Source: SAR202 cluster bacterium (GTDB lineage: Bacteria; Chloroflexota; Dehalococcoidia; SAR202; CAJWER01). Taken from it: 6,252 nucleotides of DNA. The notes under the pieces are model-generated. The model saw nothing but the letters and a program-made list of their open reading frames with translations, was not told where the DNA came from and searched no databases. Position 1 is the stretch's first letter, and the number at the start of each line of letters is the position of its first letter. The position numbers and the translations under genes are program-made. The DNA is taken from the NCBI GenBank assembly GCA_030740335.1, contig JASLXL010000217.1, forward strand, positions 1 through 6,252. Reading direction: 5' to 3'. Shown here piece by piece: positions 1 through 6,102 of this stretch.

Positions 1-919
1 TCGACGGGTGCACATTAACATCCACCTCGTCTGGTGGAATCGTTATATGGACCACAGCCAGAGGAAAGCGCCGTTCCATCAGGAATCCCCGGTAGGCCTC
101 TTGAAGTGCATATGTGAGCATCCGGCTCTGAACCCACCGGCCATTGATGAAAATCGTGATGTGGCTGCGGTTCGAGCGGGATGTAGAAGGAGGTCCAATC
201 ATGCCTTCAACCAGCACCCTGGCCTCATCTGTGACAGGAGGCGCGGGGTCGATGGCTAGCATCGAATGGGCGACCTGACTTCCATACAAGTCCGAGATAA
301 CTTCACGCAAATCGCCGGAACCCACCGTACCGAAGCTTTTTGATCCATCGATGATGAGATTGAATCTGGTCGCAGGGTAGGCCAGTGCGTAACGGGACGT
401 TACCGTCTGAACCCGGGATCCCTCGGCTGCTGGGGTCCTGAGGAATTTGCGCCGTGCCGGGAGACTCTTGAACAGGTTGCGCGAGGTAATCACCGTGCCC
501 GCCGCGGCCCCGATGGGGCCTTTACGAGTCACTACACCACTCGTAAGCTCCGCTCGAGTTCCCTGATCTTCACCCACAGCCCGCGTTACAATTTCGACAT
601 TAGAGACCGCCGCGATGCTTGGTAGAGCCTCGCCCCTAAAGCCTAACGTCTCGACCAATTCCAAATCCTCGGCGAGCCTCAGTTTGCTCGTCGCGAACCT
701 CTCGAAAGCCAGATCGACTTCAACAGCAGGGATTCCAGAGCCGTTGTCCACTACCCTAATCTCGTCAATGCCGCCCGCAGCAAGCTCAATCGTGATCTCG
801 GTGGCGCCTGCGTCCAGGGAGTTTTCCAGCAGCTCCTTGACCACCGACGCAGGGCGCTCGATCACCTCTCCGGCCGCAATCTGAGAGGACACAGCGATGG
901 GCAGCAGGCGGATGGACAT
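1..919 (-). CDS. mutL: DNA mismatch repair protein MutL, N-terminal part (cut by window edge)
   Basis: This encodes the first 306 residues of MutL, the GHKL-type ATPase that couples mismatch recognition by MutS to downstream nicking and excision. Visible motifs are the ATP-binding helix with ENSLDAGA (residues 32-39; Glu29 and Asn33 fall at the catalytic and Mg-binding positions of E. coli MutL), DNGSGI (58-63), FATSK (75-79), the ATP-lid motif GFRGEAL (93-99), GTVI (141-144), LPARRKFL (153-160) and DVNVHP (300-305), all in family order and spacing. The usual Asn two residues before PAR is Ser152. The gene continues past position 1; full-length MutL is about 550-650 residues, so the dimerisation/endonuclease domain is not visible. 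The start is set by ATG at 919 with GGGAGGT (927-933) seven bases upstream. Upstream on the same strand lies a decayed gene, so mutL is probably transcribed alone from the -10 box at 961-966. Confidence 0.97.
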   Translation of the reverse strand, partial: MSIRLLPIAVSSQIAAGEVIERPASVVKELLENSLDAGATEITIELAAGGIDEIRVVDNGSGIPAVEVDLAFERFATSKLRLAEDLELVETLGFRGEALPSIAAVSNVEIVTRAVGEDQGTRAELTSGVVTRKGPIGAAAGTVITSRNLFKSLPARRKFLRTPAAEGSRVQTVTSRYALAYPATRFNLIIDGSKSFGTVGSGDLREVISDLYGSQVAHSMLAIDPAPPVTDEARVLVEGMIGPPSTSRSNRSHITIFINGRWVQSRMLTYALQEAYRGFLMERRFPLAVVHITIPPDEVDVNVHPS

Positions 920-960
920 TTATGCTACCTCCCGTTGGACGCCAGTCTTCGATGCCCGGT

Positions 961-966
961 ATTATA
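961..966 (-). promoter_or_regulatory. Probable -10 box of the mutL promoter
   Basis: A perfect TATAAT is read on the minus strand, 41 bases upstream of the mutL ATG. Transcription would start near position 954, giving a leader of about 35 bases that contains the mutL ribosome site. No good -35 hexamer lies 16-18 bases further up; that space is taken by a GC-rich inverted repeat. The call rests on the hexamer and its position only. Confidence 0.5.
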
Positions 967-967
967 T

Positions 968-987
968 GGCCGCGGAGTTCAGCGGCC
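968..987 (-). other. GC-rich inverted repeat between the URO-D remnant and mutL
   Basis: GGCCGC (968-973) and GCGGCC (982-987) are perfect reverse complements with an 8-base loop. The repeat lies 17 bases beyond the stop of the URO-D remnant and touches the mutL -10 box. It could be the old terminator of the decayed gene, although no T-run follows, or it could be a protein-binding site over the -35 position of mutL. The sequence does not decide between these. Confidence 0.35.
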
Positions 988-1004
988 TTGGTCTACCGAC
1001 GCCA

Positions 1005-1171
1005 TCAGTATTCCCTGTACTCGATAGCCGCTTCGAACATTGCAACAATGTTTTCATCTGAAACCTCGGACGGAGCGCCATAAACAAGCGGTGTTCGTAC
1101 GGCTCGACGGCGTCCTGGGTCTCGTGGTTGAGGGCCGTGACGACCATCTCTCGATGCGTGATTCCTGCCAT
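1005..1171 (-). pseudogene. Remnant of a uroporphyrinogen-decarboxylase-family (corrinoid methyltransferase-like) gene, large internal deletion
   Basis: ATG at 1171, preceded by GGGAG (1180-1184, spacing 8), opens with MAGITHREMVVTALNHETQDAV, the typical N-terminus of URO-D-family proteins (pattern THRExVxxALNHExxDxV). In a different frame the stretch ending at the TGA at 1005-1007 reads PSEVSDENIVAMFEAAIEYREY, which resembles the usual C-terminal helix (pattern PPENIxAMFEAAxEYGxY). The family is normally about 330-380 residues, so roughly 300 codons between the two ends are missing and the join is out of frame. Read straight from the ATG, the first frame runs to a TAA at 962-964 as a 69-residue protein with a nonsense tail. 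URO-D relatives include haem-pathway HemE and methyltransferases of the MtaA/CmuA kind; which subfamily this was cannot be told from the ends. An assembly error at the join is the main alternative. Confidence 0.75.
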
Positions 1172-1417
1172 GATAAACACTCCCTCCCGATCGCCGGTCC
1201 AACAACGGATCAGGCGTCGTCGTAGTTACGAGTGCGGGAGCGCTGCCGGTGGATGCCGGATCCTAAATCTGAGTGTAGAGGCACGTCATTGGCACTGTCA
1301 AACCCGAACGGCAAGGGGGGGCGAGAGCGATGGTAGTGGCCTGATGCGTTCGGTGGAGCTAAACTGTAATGCGGTCTGGGAGAATTCGCGGACCCGAAAT
1401 ATCCAGGAGGTATCCCC

Positions 1418-2398
1418 ATGCCAGAGTTTCCAACACTACTTGACGTGATTGCGGCCAGGGAGCGCATCTCGCCGCACCTGAACCGCACCCCGCTTCATCA
1501 CTACCGAGCCCTTGACGAACTCGTCGGTGCAGAGGTGTGGGTCAAACACGAGAACCACCACGTTATGGGTGCGTTCAAGATTCGCGGCGCCCTCAATGTT
1601 ATTGCTCAGCTCAGCGACGAGGAGAAGTCCGCTGGAGTGGTCGCTGCGTCCACGGGCAACTTCGGGCAGGGTTTGGCATATGCCGCCGGCATCTTCGGTG
1701 TCGATTCTATTGTAGTTGTACCGGAGGGATCGAATACCGGCAAGGTCGAGTCGATGAGACGGCTCGGAGCGCGGATCGTCTTTCATGGCAGTGAGTTCGA
1801 TGAGGCCAGCGAGTATGCCGACCGGCTCGCGAAGCAGGAGGGCTGCCGATACATTCACTCCGCCAACGAAGCAGGACTTGTACCGGGTACCGGGACCTAT
1901 ACGCTTGAGATAATGGAAGATCTGCCGGACGTCGACGTTATTATCGTCCCGATTGGTGGCGGAAGCGGCGCATGCGGCGCATGTATCGTCTCCAAGGCAC
2001 TGAATCCCAAAGTCCAGGTCATCGGCGTGCAGTCCGACGCTGCACCAGCCCAGTACCTGTCATGGAAAGCGGGTCGAGTGGTCGAGGCGCCGATGGAGAC
2101 CAAAGCCGAGGGTCTGGCGACAGGCTTGGGCTATGCAGACACGCTAAAGATCATGACTGAACTACTCGATGACTTCATCCTGGTTTCCGAAGAGGAACTC
2201 GATGCGGCGGTCGTAAACCACCTGATCTACACCCACAACCTCACGGAACACGCCGGAGCGGCGTCTCTCGCGGCGGCGGTTAGCATAAAGGATCGGCTCG
2301 TAGGGAAGAAGGTCGCACTCATTGTTAGCGGCGGTAACATCACCGTAGACCAACTTAAATCTGCCCTAGCCAGAAATTCCAGCAACGGCTCATCCTAG
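1418..2398 (+). CDS. PLP-dependent threonine/serine dehydratase-like enzyme (IlvA/TdcB fold, no regulatory domain)
   Basis: This is a fold-type II PLP enzyme of the serine/threonine dehydratase group, which deaminates a beta-hydroxy amino acid to a 2-oxo acid and ammonia in the cytoplasm. Lys54 in GAFKIRGA (51-58) is the expected Schiff-base lysine. ASTGNFGQG (77-85) is the substrate/cofactor loop, PIGGGSG (178-184) the phosphate-binding glycine loop, and SGGN (304-307) the pyridine-nitrogen site. At 326 residues it matches catabolic TdcB-type enzymes and lacks the C-terminal ACT-like domain of biosynthetic IlvA. Some motifs are atypical: Ala52 where Ser usually precedes Phe-Lys, GNFGQG for GNHAQG, and GGGSG for GGGGL. 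The substrate is therefore uncertain (threonine, serine or another hydroxy-amino acid), and I give no gene symbol. The start is firm: AGGAGG (1405-1410) is seven bases before the ATG. It is divergent from the URO-D remnant and convergent with pyrD. The best -10 guess is TGTAAT at 1365-1370, without a matching -35. Confidence 0.9.
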   Translation: MPEFPTLLDVIAARERISPHLNRTPLHHYRALDELVGAEVWVKHENHHVMGAFKIRGALNVIAQLSDEEKSAGVVAASTGNFGQGLAYAAGIFGVDSIVVVPEGSNTGKVESMRRLGARIVFHGSEFDEASEYADRLAKQEGCRYIHSANEAGLVPGTGTYTLEIMEDLPDVDVIIVPIGGGSGACGACIVSKALNPKVQVIGVQSDAAPAQYLSWKAGRVVEAPMETKAEGLATGLGYADTLKIMTELLDDFILVSEEELDAAVVNHLIYTHNLTEHAGAASLAAAVSIKDRLVGKKVALIVSGGNITVDQLKSALARNSSNGSS

Positions 2399-2451
2399 GT
2401 CGTGGAGACAGGTGTTTTGGCACAAAATTCCGTGGCTTCGTGACGTTGCAT

Positions 2452-2504
2452 AGGGTCAGCGAACAAGGGCGTTTACGGTGGGTTGTTCCGCCCATTGTGA
2501 CCCT
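2452..2504. terminator. Nested inverted repeats in a convergent intergenic region (possible bidirectional terminator)
   Basis: The 144-base gap between the stops of the dehydratase gene and pyrD holds an outer perfect 7-bp inverted repeat, AGGGTCA (2452-2458) and TGACCCT (2498-2504). Inside are two further complementary pairs: GAACAA (2461-2466) with TTGTTC (2483-2488), and GGGCG (2467-2471) with CGCCC (2489-2493). The inner pairs are interleaved with no linker bases, so the two inner stems compete rather than form together. There is no T-run on either side, so intrinsic termination is not proven; placement between converging genes is the main reason for the call. Confidence 0.35.
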
Positions 2505-2542
2505 GTCGAACCATCGCTCGCAGATGCACTCAGGGCACCCGT

Positions 2543-3565
2543 TTACGCACCGTCTGAATCTTCGCCCGCGATCAACTCCAACAGCTTGCGGTTGATCTTG
2601 CGTGGGGTCGTCGGTCCCCGGTAGATCAGTGCTGTGTACATCTGAACTGTTGTGGCTCCGGCCCGCAGAGCCTCCCACGCGTCTTCACCTGAAAATATCC
2701 CCCCGCAGGCGTTGATGGCCACATTGGGCCCGATCTCCCTACGGATATCTCGTACCATCCGCACCATATCTGAATAAACGGCACGGCCACTGAGCCCGCC
2801 ACTACCCATGGCCAGGCGAGCGTTCTCGGTCGGCCTGGAGTTGGCCACGGTCAATGCGTCCACCCCTGCGTCCACACATGCTCGCGCCAGAGACAGCGCA
2901 TGCTCAATTGCGTCGTCTCCACCAGTCCCGGACGCGGGGTATGGCGGCAACTTCACTATCAATGGCTTACTTCGGCCATCACTCACCCGCTGGACGAGAT
3001 CAGAAAGTGCGCTGGGCTCATGGAACACCCGTAGACCGATTGTGTTGGGCGAGCTGATATTCACTTCGATGGCGTCTACCAGAGGCTCTAGGCGTCGGCG
3101 GCACGCCAGAACCTCTTCGACCGTCGTACCAGCTATCGACACTATGACTGGCGTGCCCGCCGTCGCGTGACCCGCCTTTTCCAGCCGACGTGCCACGGCC
3201 TCAAGACCCTCGCCGGGGAATCCGAGGGCGTTCATGAGTGACTCGTGCTTAGGATAGCGGAGCAGACGAGGTTTCGGGTTTCCTGGTCGAGGCTGCTCGG
3301 TCACCGTGCCCCCGACCAGATATCCGAAGCCCCACTGCGACAGCGACCCAAGAGCCCGGCAGTCCTTGTCGAAACCGGCTGCGAGCCCCAACGGGTTCTT
3401 CAACCGCATGCCGCACCAGTCTACTTCGAGGCTCGGATCGTCGACCCTCAGCAGGGGGGACAAGGCCTGCCACGGAGCGACAGGTCGCAGAAATGCATCT
3501 GCGATTTTCTGGGCCGCCTCAGGAGGCAACATGAATAACATTGGTCGCAGTAGGTGTCTGTACAT
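2543..3565 (-). CDS. pyrD: Dihydroorotate dehydrogenase, class 2 (quinone-dependent)
   Basis: This enzyme oxidises dihydroorotate to orotate in pyrimidine synthesis, passing electrons through FMN to membrane quinone. The N-terminal ~40 residues (MYRHLLRPMLFMLPPEAAQK onward) match the amphipathic membrane-docking helices that define class 2. FMN and substrate motifs follow: GLAAGFDKD (60-68), GGTVTEQPRPGNPKPR (85-100), NISSPNT (169-175) with Ser172 as the class 2 catalytic base, VKLPPY (204-209), ANS (241-243), GGLSG (256-260), CGGI (287-290) and VQMYTALIYRGP (307-318). The 340-residue length is normal. VKLPPY differs from the common VKIAPD and is followed by a Gly-rich stretch. The start at 3565 is supported by an in-frame TAA close upstream and by the N-terminal homology. 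The ribosome site is modest: AGGA (3572-3575) at spacing 6, while a better GGAGG (3582-3586) is 16 bases away, too far. Transcribed from the extended -10 at 3589-3597, divergent from the 256-residue gene. Confidence 0.96.
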   Translation of the reverse strand: MYRHLLRPMLFMLPPEAAQKIADAFLRPVAPWQALSPLLRVDDPSLEVDWCGMRLKNPLGLAAGFDKDCRALGSLSQWGFGYLVGGTVTEQPRPGNPKPRLLRYPKHESLMNALGFPGEGLEAVARRLEKAGHATAGTPVIVSIAGTTVEEVLACRRRLEPLVDAIEVNISSPNTIGLRVFHEPSALSDLVQRVSDGRSKPLIVKLPPYPASGTGGDDAIEHALSLARACVDAGVDALTVANSRPTENARLAMGSGGLSGRAVYSDMVRMVRDIRREIGPNVAINACGGIFSGEDAWEALRAGATTVQMYTALIYRGPTTPRKINRKLLELIAGEDSDGA

Positions 3566-3588
3566 GTATGATCCTAACTTGCCTCCGA

Positions 3589-3597
3589 ATTATATCA
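3589..3597 (-). promoter_or_regulatory. Extended -10 promoter of pyrD
   Basis: On the minus strand this reads TGATATAAT, a perfect TATAAT with the TGn extension that allows sigma70-type promoters to work without a strong -35. No good -35 is seen. A start near 3582 would give a leader of only about 16-17 bases before the pyrD ATG at 3565. Confidence 0.65.
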
Positions 3598-3630
3598 GTC
3601 GCCAAAGATAGATCCGTCGACCACGGGTGT

Positions 3631-3661
3631 TTGATCTTCTACCCCGCGGCTAGCGTATAAT
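3631..3661 (+). promoter_or_regulatory. Probable promoter of the 256-residue gene
   Basis: TATAAT at 3656-3661 is a perfect -10 box. TTGATC at 3631-3636 is a four-of-six match to the -35 consensus, but the 19-base spacing is longer than ideal. A start near 3668 would give a leader of about 30 bases holding GAGGAG. The box lies about 60 bases from the pyrD -10 on the other strand, so the two promoters share one control region. Confidence 0.5.
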
Positions 3662-3697
3662 GACCAGACGATCCATTAGAGGAGTATCTGGCAAGAG

Positions 3698-4468
3698 ATG
3701 GATGTCGTCTTCGACAGGGGCAGCGCCAAGCAGCCCAAAGGTCACGCCCTCCTGTATTTCAGGAGCAATGTCGACGCCGCTGAGATATGGGTGACTTATG
3801 TAGTTATACTCCCGGTATCCGTCGACGTGAGCAAGTACGTGCCCCCGTTCCTGATAGACCAGGTCGCTCACATGGGACCTAAGGACCTCTCCGCCTTCGC
3901 TTTCCCACCTGCGCCGGAGAGGCTAGGCAGCTACGATGATCTGGAGAGCCTGGCTGCAGCCCGAGACGATGACATCCTGTCGGCGGGCTCCATCAACCCC
4001 GCTGACGTCTCGGCGATGATGATGGCAATTAGCGAAGCTGTTGAGTGGTATTCGGGTATCTACGGAGAGATCGTAGGCTTAATCACGGACGAGGAGGAAA
4101 TCGAGCCCGCTGCCGATGAAGTCGACGCCGATCTAGGTATCAACGAGGTTCTATACGGGCTGATGAGTGGCGTCGACAAGTTAGGGGAGTTGGCCAAGCT
4201 CGTGGGTACTCTAAAATTTGCCGTCGAGGGTGCTGACGAATCTCAGACAAGAGAGGCCGAGGAGGAGATGCGCCTCCTCGCAGGTCACCTGCCTGAAAAC
4301 CACTACGTCCCCAAGTTGATTCAGGCCGTAAAATCTACCGACAGCCTCAGTGCCCGTCTTGCCGACCTCTACCTCAAACGCTGCTTCCACCTGGTCCAGG
4401 AGGACTACTTCGGCCTTGCCCAGATCGAGGAGGAGTTGAAACTCCTGGGCGCGGAACACCAAGAGTAG
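3698..4468 (+). CDS. Uncharacterised acidic soluble protein, 256 residues
   Basis: I do not recognise a named family. The predicted protein appears to have two parts. Residues ~15-70 look beta-rich and hydrophobic (GHALLYFR at 15-22, WVTYVVILPVSVDVSKYVPP at 31-50). Residues ~100-256 look mostly helical and very acidic, with an acidic linker (EEEIEPAADEVDADLG, 132-147) and a Glu/Leu-rich, possibly coiled-coil C-terminus (QIEEELKLLGAE, 242-253). There is no signal peptide or membrane segment, so it is probably cytoplasmic. No catalytic motif or Cys/His metal cluster stands out. Coding is supported by its own promoter, a steady open frame and sensible amino-acid composition. The start is less sure: GAGGAG (3679-3684) is 13 bases from the ATG, longer than usual, but an in-frame TAG just upstream and no other start codon between leave this as the only choice. 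It is divergent from pyrD; a functional link is only a guess. Confidence 0.85.
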   Translation: MDVVFDRGSAKQPKGHALLYFRSNVDAAEIWVTYVVILPVSVDVSKYVPPFLIDQVAHMGPKDLSAFAFPPAPERLGSYDDLESLAAARDDDILSAGSINPADVSAMMMAISEAVEWYSGIYGEIVGLITDEEEIEPAADEVDADLGINEVLYGLMSGVDKLGELAKLVGTLKFAVEGADESQTREAEEEMRLLAGHLPENHYVPKLIQAVKSTDSLSARLADLYLKRCFHLVQEDYFGLAQIEEELKLLGAEHQE

Positions 4469-4570
4469 CCACTTCGTCCCAGCCATCGCAGGGCGAAAAA
4501 GGAATTTCTCGGAACCCTGAAGACTAATATGACCTAGATCTGTGAAACCCTTCGTCAACCACCCAGTTCC

Positions 4571-4589
4571 CCTAGGCGCTCACCCTAGG
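4571..4589 (-). repeat. Paired CCTAGG palindromes over the larA-like stop codon
   Basis: CCTAGG occurs at 4571-4576 and 4584-4589, seven bases apart, so the RNA could form a 6-bp hairpin that includes the TAG stop of the larA-like gene. No T-run follows on the minus strand. It may help end or stabilise the transcript, or may be chance. The rest of the 4469-4571 gap shows no other convincing hairpin. Confidence 0.3.
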
Positions 4590-6008
4590 TATGAACTGCG
4601 GCGGTCGCTGCATCAGCGTAATCTCTGAGTCGCGTCCCAACTCCCCCTGAGCTGCATCCAGCGCCTCTTCCACCGTCGCGAAGGGCGTGAATCCGCACCG
4701 TTTCACCGCATCGAAGTTCCTCACACCTGCAAAGTAGATGCCTGACAGATATTGTCTGGGTACCGCAGTGCTGTTCCACATGAAAAACGGATGGGAGCCG
4801 TGGTAGGCATTGGCGCGCCTGTAGCCGTAGACGTATTCTGGTCGGTGGGCAAAATCTTCGACATGGTTCTCCCACAGCCAGTAGGCGTCGCGCTCCTGCG
4901 CCAGCAACCGCTCATAAAACTCGATATATGGGGCAAACCGACGCTCGTCGAACTTCTCCTCAAAGGGGTGAGTAAGGATGGCGATGCCGCCCTTCCGCAC
5001 CAGAGGCATGCCCTGAAACTGCATCACTGTGGTAGCCATGGCGGAGTTTGCGACCAGTATCGGATTGATCTGGGAAAATTTCGAATAGCACTCCGCGTCC
5101 GAAATCCCGGCGACGAGTATGTCTGCCTGCCCCTGTACATCCACGACGAGCTGCTCCTCGATGGCCGCCAGCGTGCAAGGGTGTACCTCCGTGGGGTGCC
5201 CGGCAAACACCGCGATCAAATCCTTGTTTGGATGAGCGTTGTCATAAACGCTCTCGATGGTGAATACCCTGCGCCCCTTCTTCTCCAGTGCGGCCTGTAT
5301 TAGAACGCCCTGTTCCCACACCAGCTTTTTGAAGGACGAACTTTTGGGGTCGTCGACCGACTGGCCCGACGCCGATGGCCACGGGCGATGGTGGTGTCGG
5401 ATGCTGCGGAACGTGCCAAGGCCCACAGCGGTCGACTTCCAGCCTCCGTTGAAGGGTGCCCACATCGTATTGAGATAAATGAACAGGTCGGAATCGACGA
5501 CCGCGCGATTGACTTCTACGTCGAATCCCCGGTCGGTGTAACCCAGGTGGACCAGCTGTTCCGGATCCTCCGCATCGTGGCAATAGAGCTGGTTGTATCC
5601 GAACTGCAGTACCAGCTTCCGGCCCAGGAAAGTCTCCATCTCCGTGCGGCTCAGTTTGCGGTGCAGCCCCTGGGCGCAAAGCAGCGTGATGTCCCCCAGT
5701 GCAACGCCCGCCTTCCGAAGCTCCTCTACGATGACCTCTATGGCCACCTGCCGCAGATCCTCTCGCTTCGTCTGAAAGTACGACCCGCTGGCGTCGTCGA
5801 AGGCGATGGTCACTTTGGCGCGAGGGCCCACCAGCTTATGCAAGGGCTCATGGGCGATAGGTGACGCGATGGCATCGCGGACGGCCTGTGCAATGTCCGG
5901 CACCGCATTCATCGGCGGCTTCGCAACCACCGTCCGGGTCTGCTCAGGGACCTGCACCGGGAGGTACCAGTCTCCGTATGCGACGTTTTCCGTACGTGTG
6001 GCAGTCAT
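4572..6008 (-). CDS. LarA-superfamily (DUF2088, nickel-pincer racemase-like) protein
   Basis: This 478-residue protein resembles lactate racemase LarA, which uses a nickel pincer nucleotide to racemise or epimerise 2-hydroxy acids. KVTIAFDD (65-72) is in the place of the DDxTRP motif, QGLHR (113-117) in that of GTHR, and FNGGWK (186-191) in that of FSGGxK, whose Lys191 would carry the cofactor. HHH (205-207) puts His207 exactly 16 residues after that lysine, matching the nickel ligand His200 of L. plantarum LarA. Departures: DDxTRP is DDASGS, and the catalytic His normally ten residues before the lysine is Thr181. The C-terminal third is diverged and longer than usual, with a His/aromatic stretch (YHGSHPFFMW, 402-411). 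I favour the start at 6008 over the ATG at 6098: the family-like sequence begins here, the extra 30 residues look non-coding, and neither start has a ribosome site. No larB, larC or larE lies in the window. The substrate is unknown. Confidence 0.85.
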   Translation of the reverse strand: MTATRTENVAYGDWYLPVQVPEQTRTVVAKPPMNAVPDIAQAVRDAIASPIAHEPLHKLVGPRAKVTIAFDDASGSYFQTKREDLRQVAIEVIVEELRKAGVALGDITLLCAQGLHRKLSRTEMETFLGRKLVLQFGYNQLYCHDAEDPEQLVHLGYTDRGFDVEVNRAVVDSDLFIYLNTMWAPFNGGWKSTAVGLGTFRSIRHHHRPWPSASGQSVDDPKSSSFKKLVWEQGVLIQAALEKKGRRVFTIESVYDNAHPNKDLIAVFAGHPTEVHPCTLAAIEEQLVVDVQGQADILVAGISDAECYSKFSQINPILVANSAMATTVMQFQGMPLVRKGGIAILTHPFEEKFDERRFAPYIEFYERLLAQERDAYWLWENHVEDFAHRPEYVYGYRRANAYHGSHPFFMWNSTAVPRQYLSGIYFAGVRNFDAVKRCGFTPFATVEEALDAAQGELGRDSEITLMQRPPQFIPRVSA

Positions 6009-6017
6009 GTTGTCGGC

Positions 6018-6023
6018 ATTATA
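6018..6023 (-). promoter_or_regulatory. Probable -10 box giving a leaderless larA-like mRNA
   Basis: A perfect TATAAT on the minus strand ends only nine bases before the ATG at 6008. With the usual 6-9 base gap from -10 to start site, transcription would begin within 0-3 bases of the ATG. The gap, GCCGACAAC, has no Shine-Dalgarno sequence, which fits a leaderless transcript. No good -35 is seen. If the ATG at 6098 were the true start, this box would lie inside the gene and be meaningless. Confidence 0.5.
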
Positions 6024-6084
6024 CAGGACAAAGGGCTGGCGCCATGCGCTACTGGGCCAAAGGTACCATTGGCTTTCTGTTCGC

Positions 6085-6094
6085 GTACCGGTAC
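6085..6094. repeat. 10-bp perfect palindrome upstream of the larA-like gene
   Basis: GTACCGGTAC is self-complementary. A related GGTACC palindrome lies 18 bases away at 6062-6067. Both are in the non-coding stretch between the larA-like -10 box and the rightward ribosome site at 6103, where an operator could sit. This is inferred from symmetry and place only. Confidence 0.3.
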
Positions 6095-6102
6095 ACATAG
6101 AT

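Noticed and set aside
1189..1404. A possible riboswitch or T-box leader before the dehydratase gene
   Set aside because: I found no conserved T-box or riboswitch core and no terminator/antiterminator pair, only plain intergenic sequence.
1210..1488. A 92-residue minus-strand open frame across the dehydratase start
   Set aside because: It overlaps the firm 5' end of the dehydratase gene and its ribosome site, and the peptide is low in structure and resembles nothing I know. It is most likely a shadow frame.
1965..1982. Two tandem copies of the 9-mer GCGGCGCAT in the dehydratase glycine loop
   Set aside because: Aligned by eye with IlvA, the stretch from PIGGG to LNP has the normal length, so nothing was inserted; the repeat is a codon coincidence of GAC-GAC.
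4469..4571. An intrinsic terminator in the convergent gap
   Set aside because: The A-run in GCGAAAAAGG (about 4492-4502) would give a T-run on the minus strand, but no stem of useful length precedes it.
4752..5864. Long plus-strand open frames of 183 and 158 residues (4752-5303, 5388-5864)
   Set aside because: They lie fully antisense to the well-supported larA-like gene and their peptides show no family features.
6009..6098. A 30-residue N-terminal extension of the larA-like protein
   Set aside because: The extension (starting MCTGTRTESQW) lacks family character, has no ribosome site, and would place the TATAAT box inside the gene.
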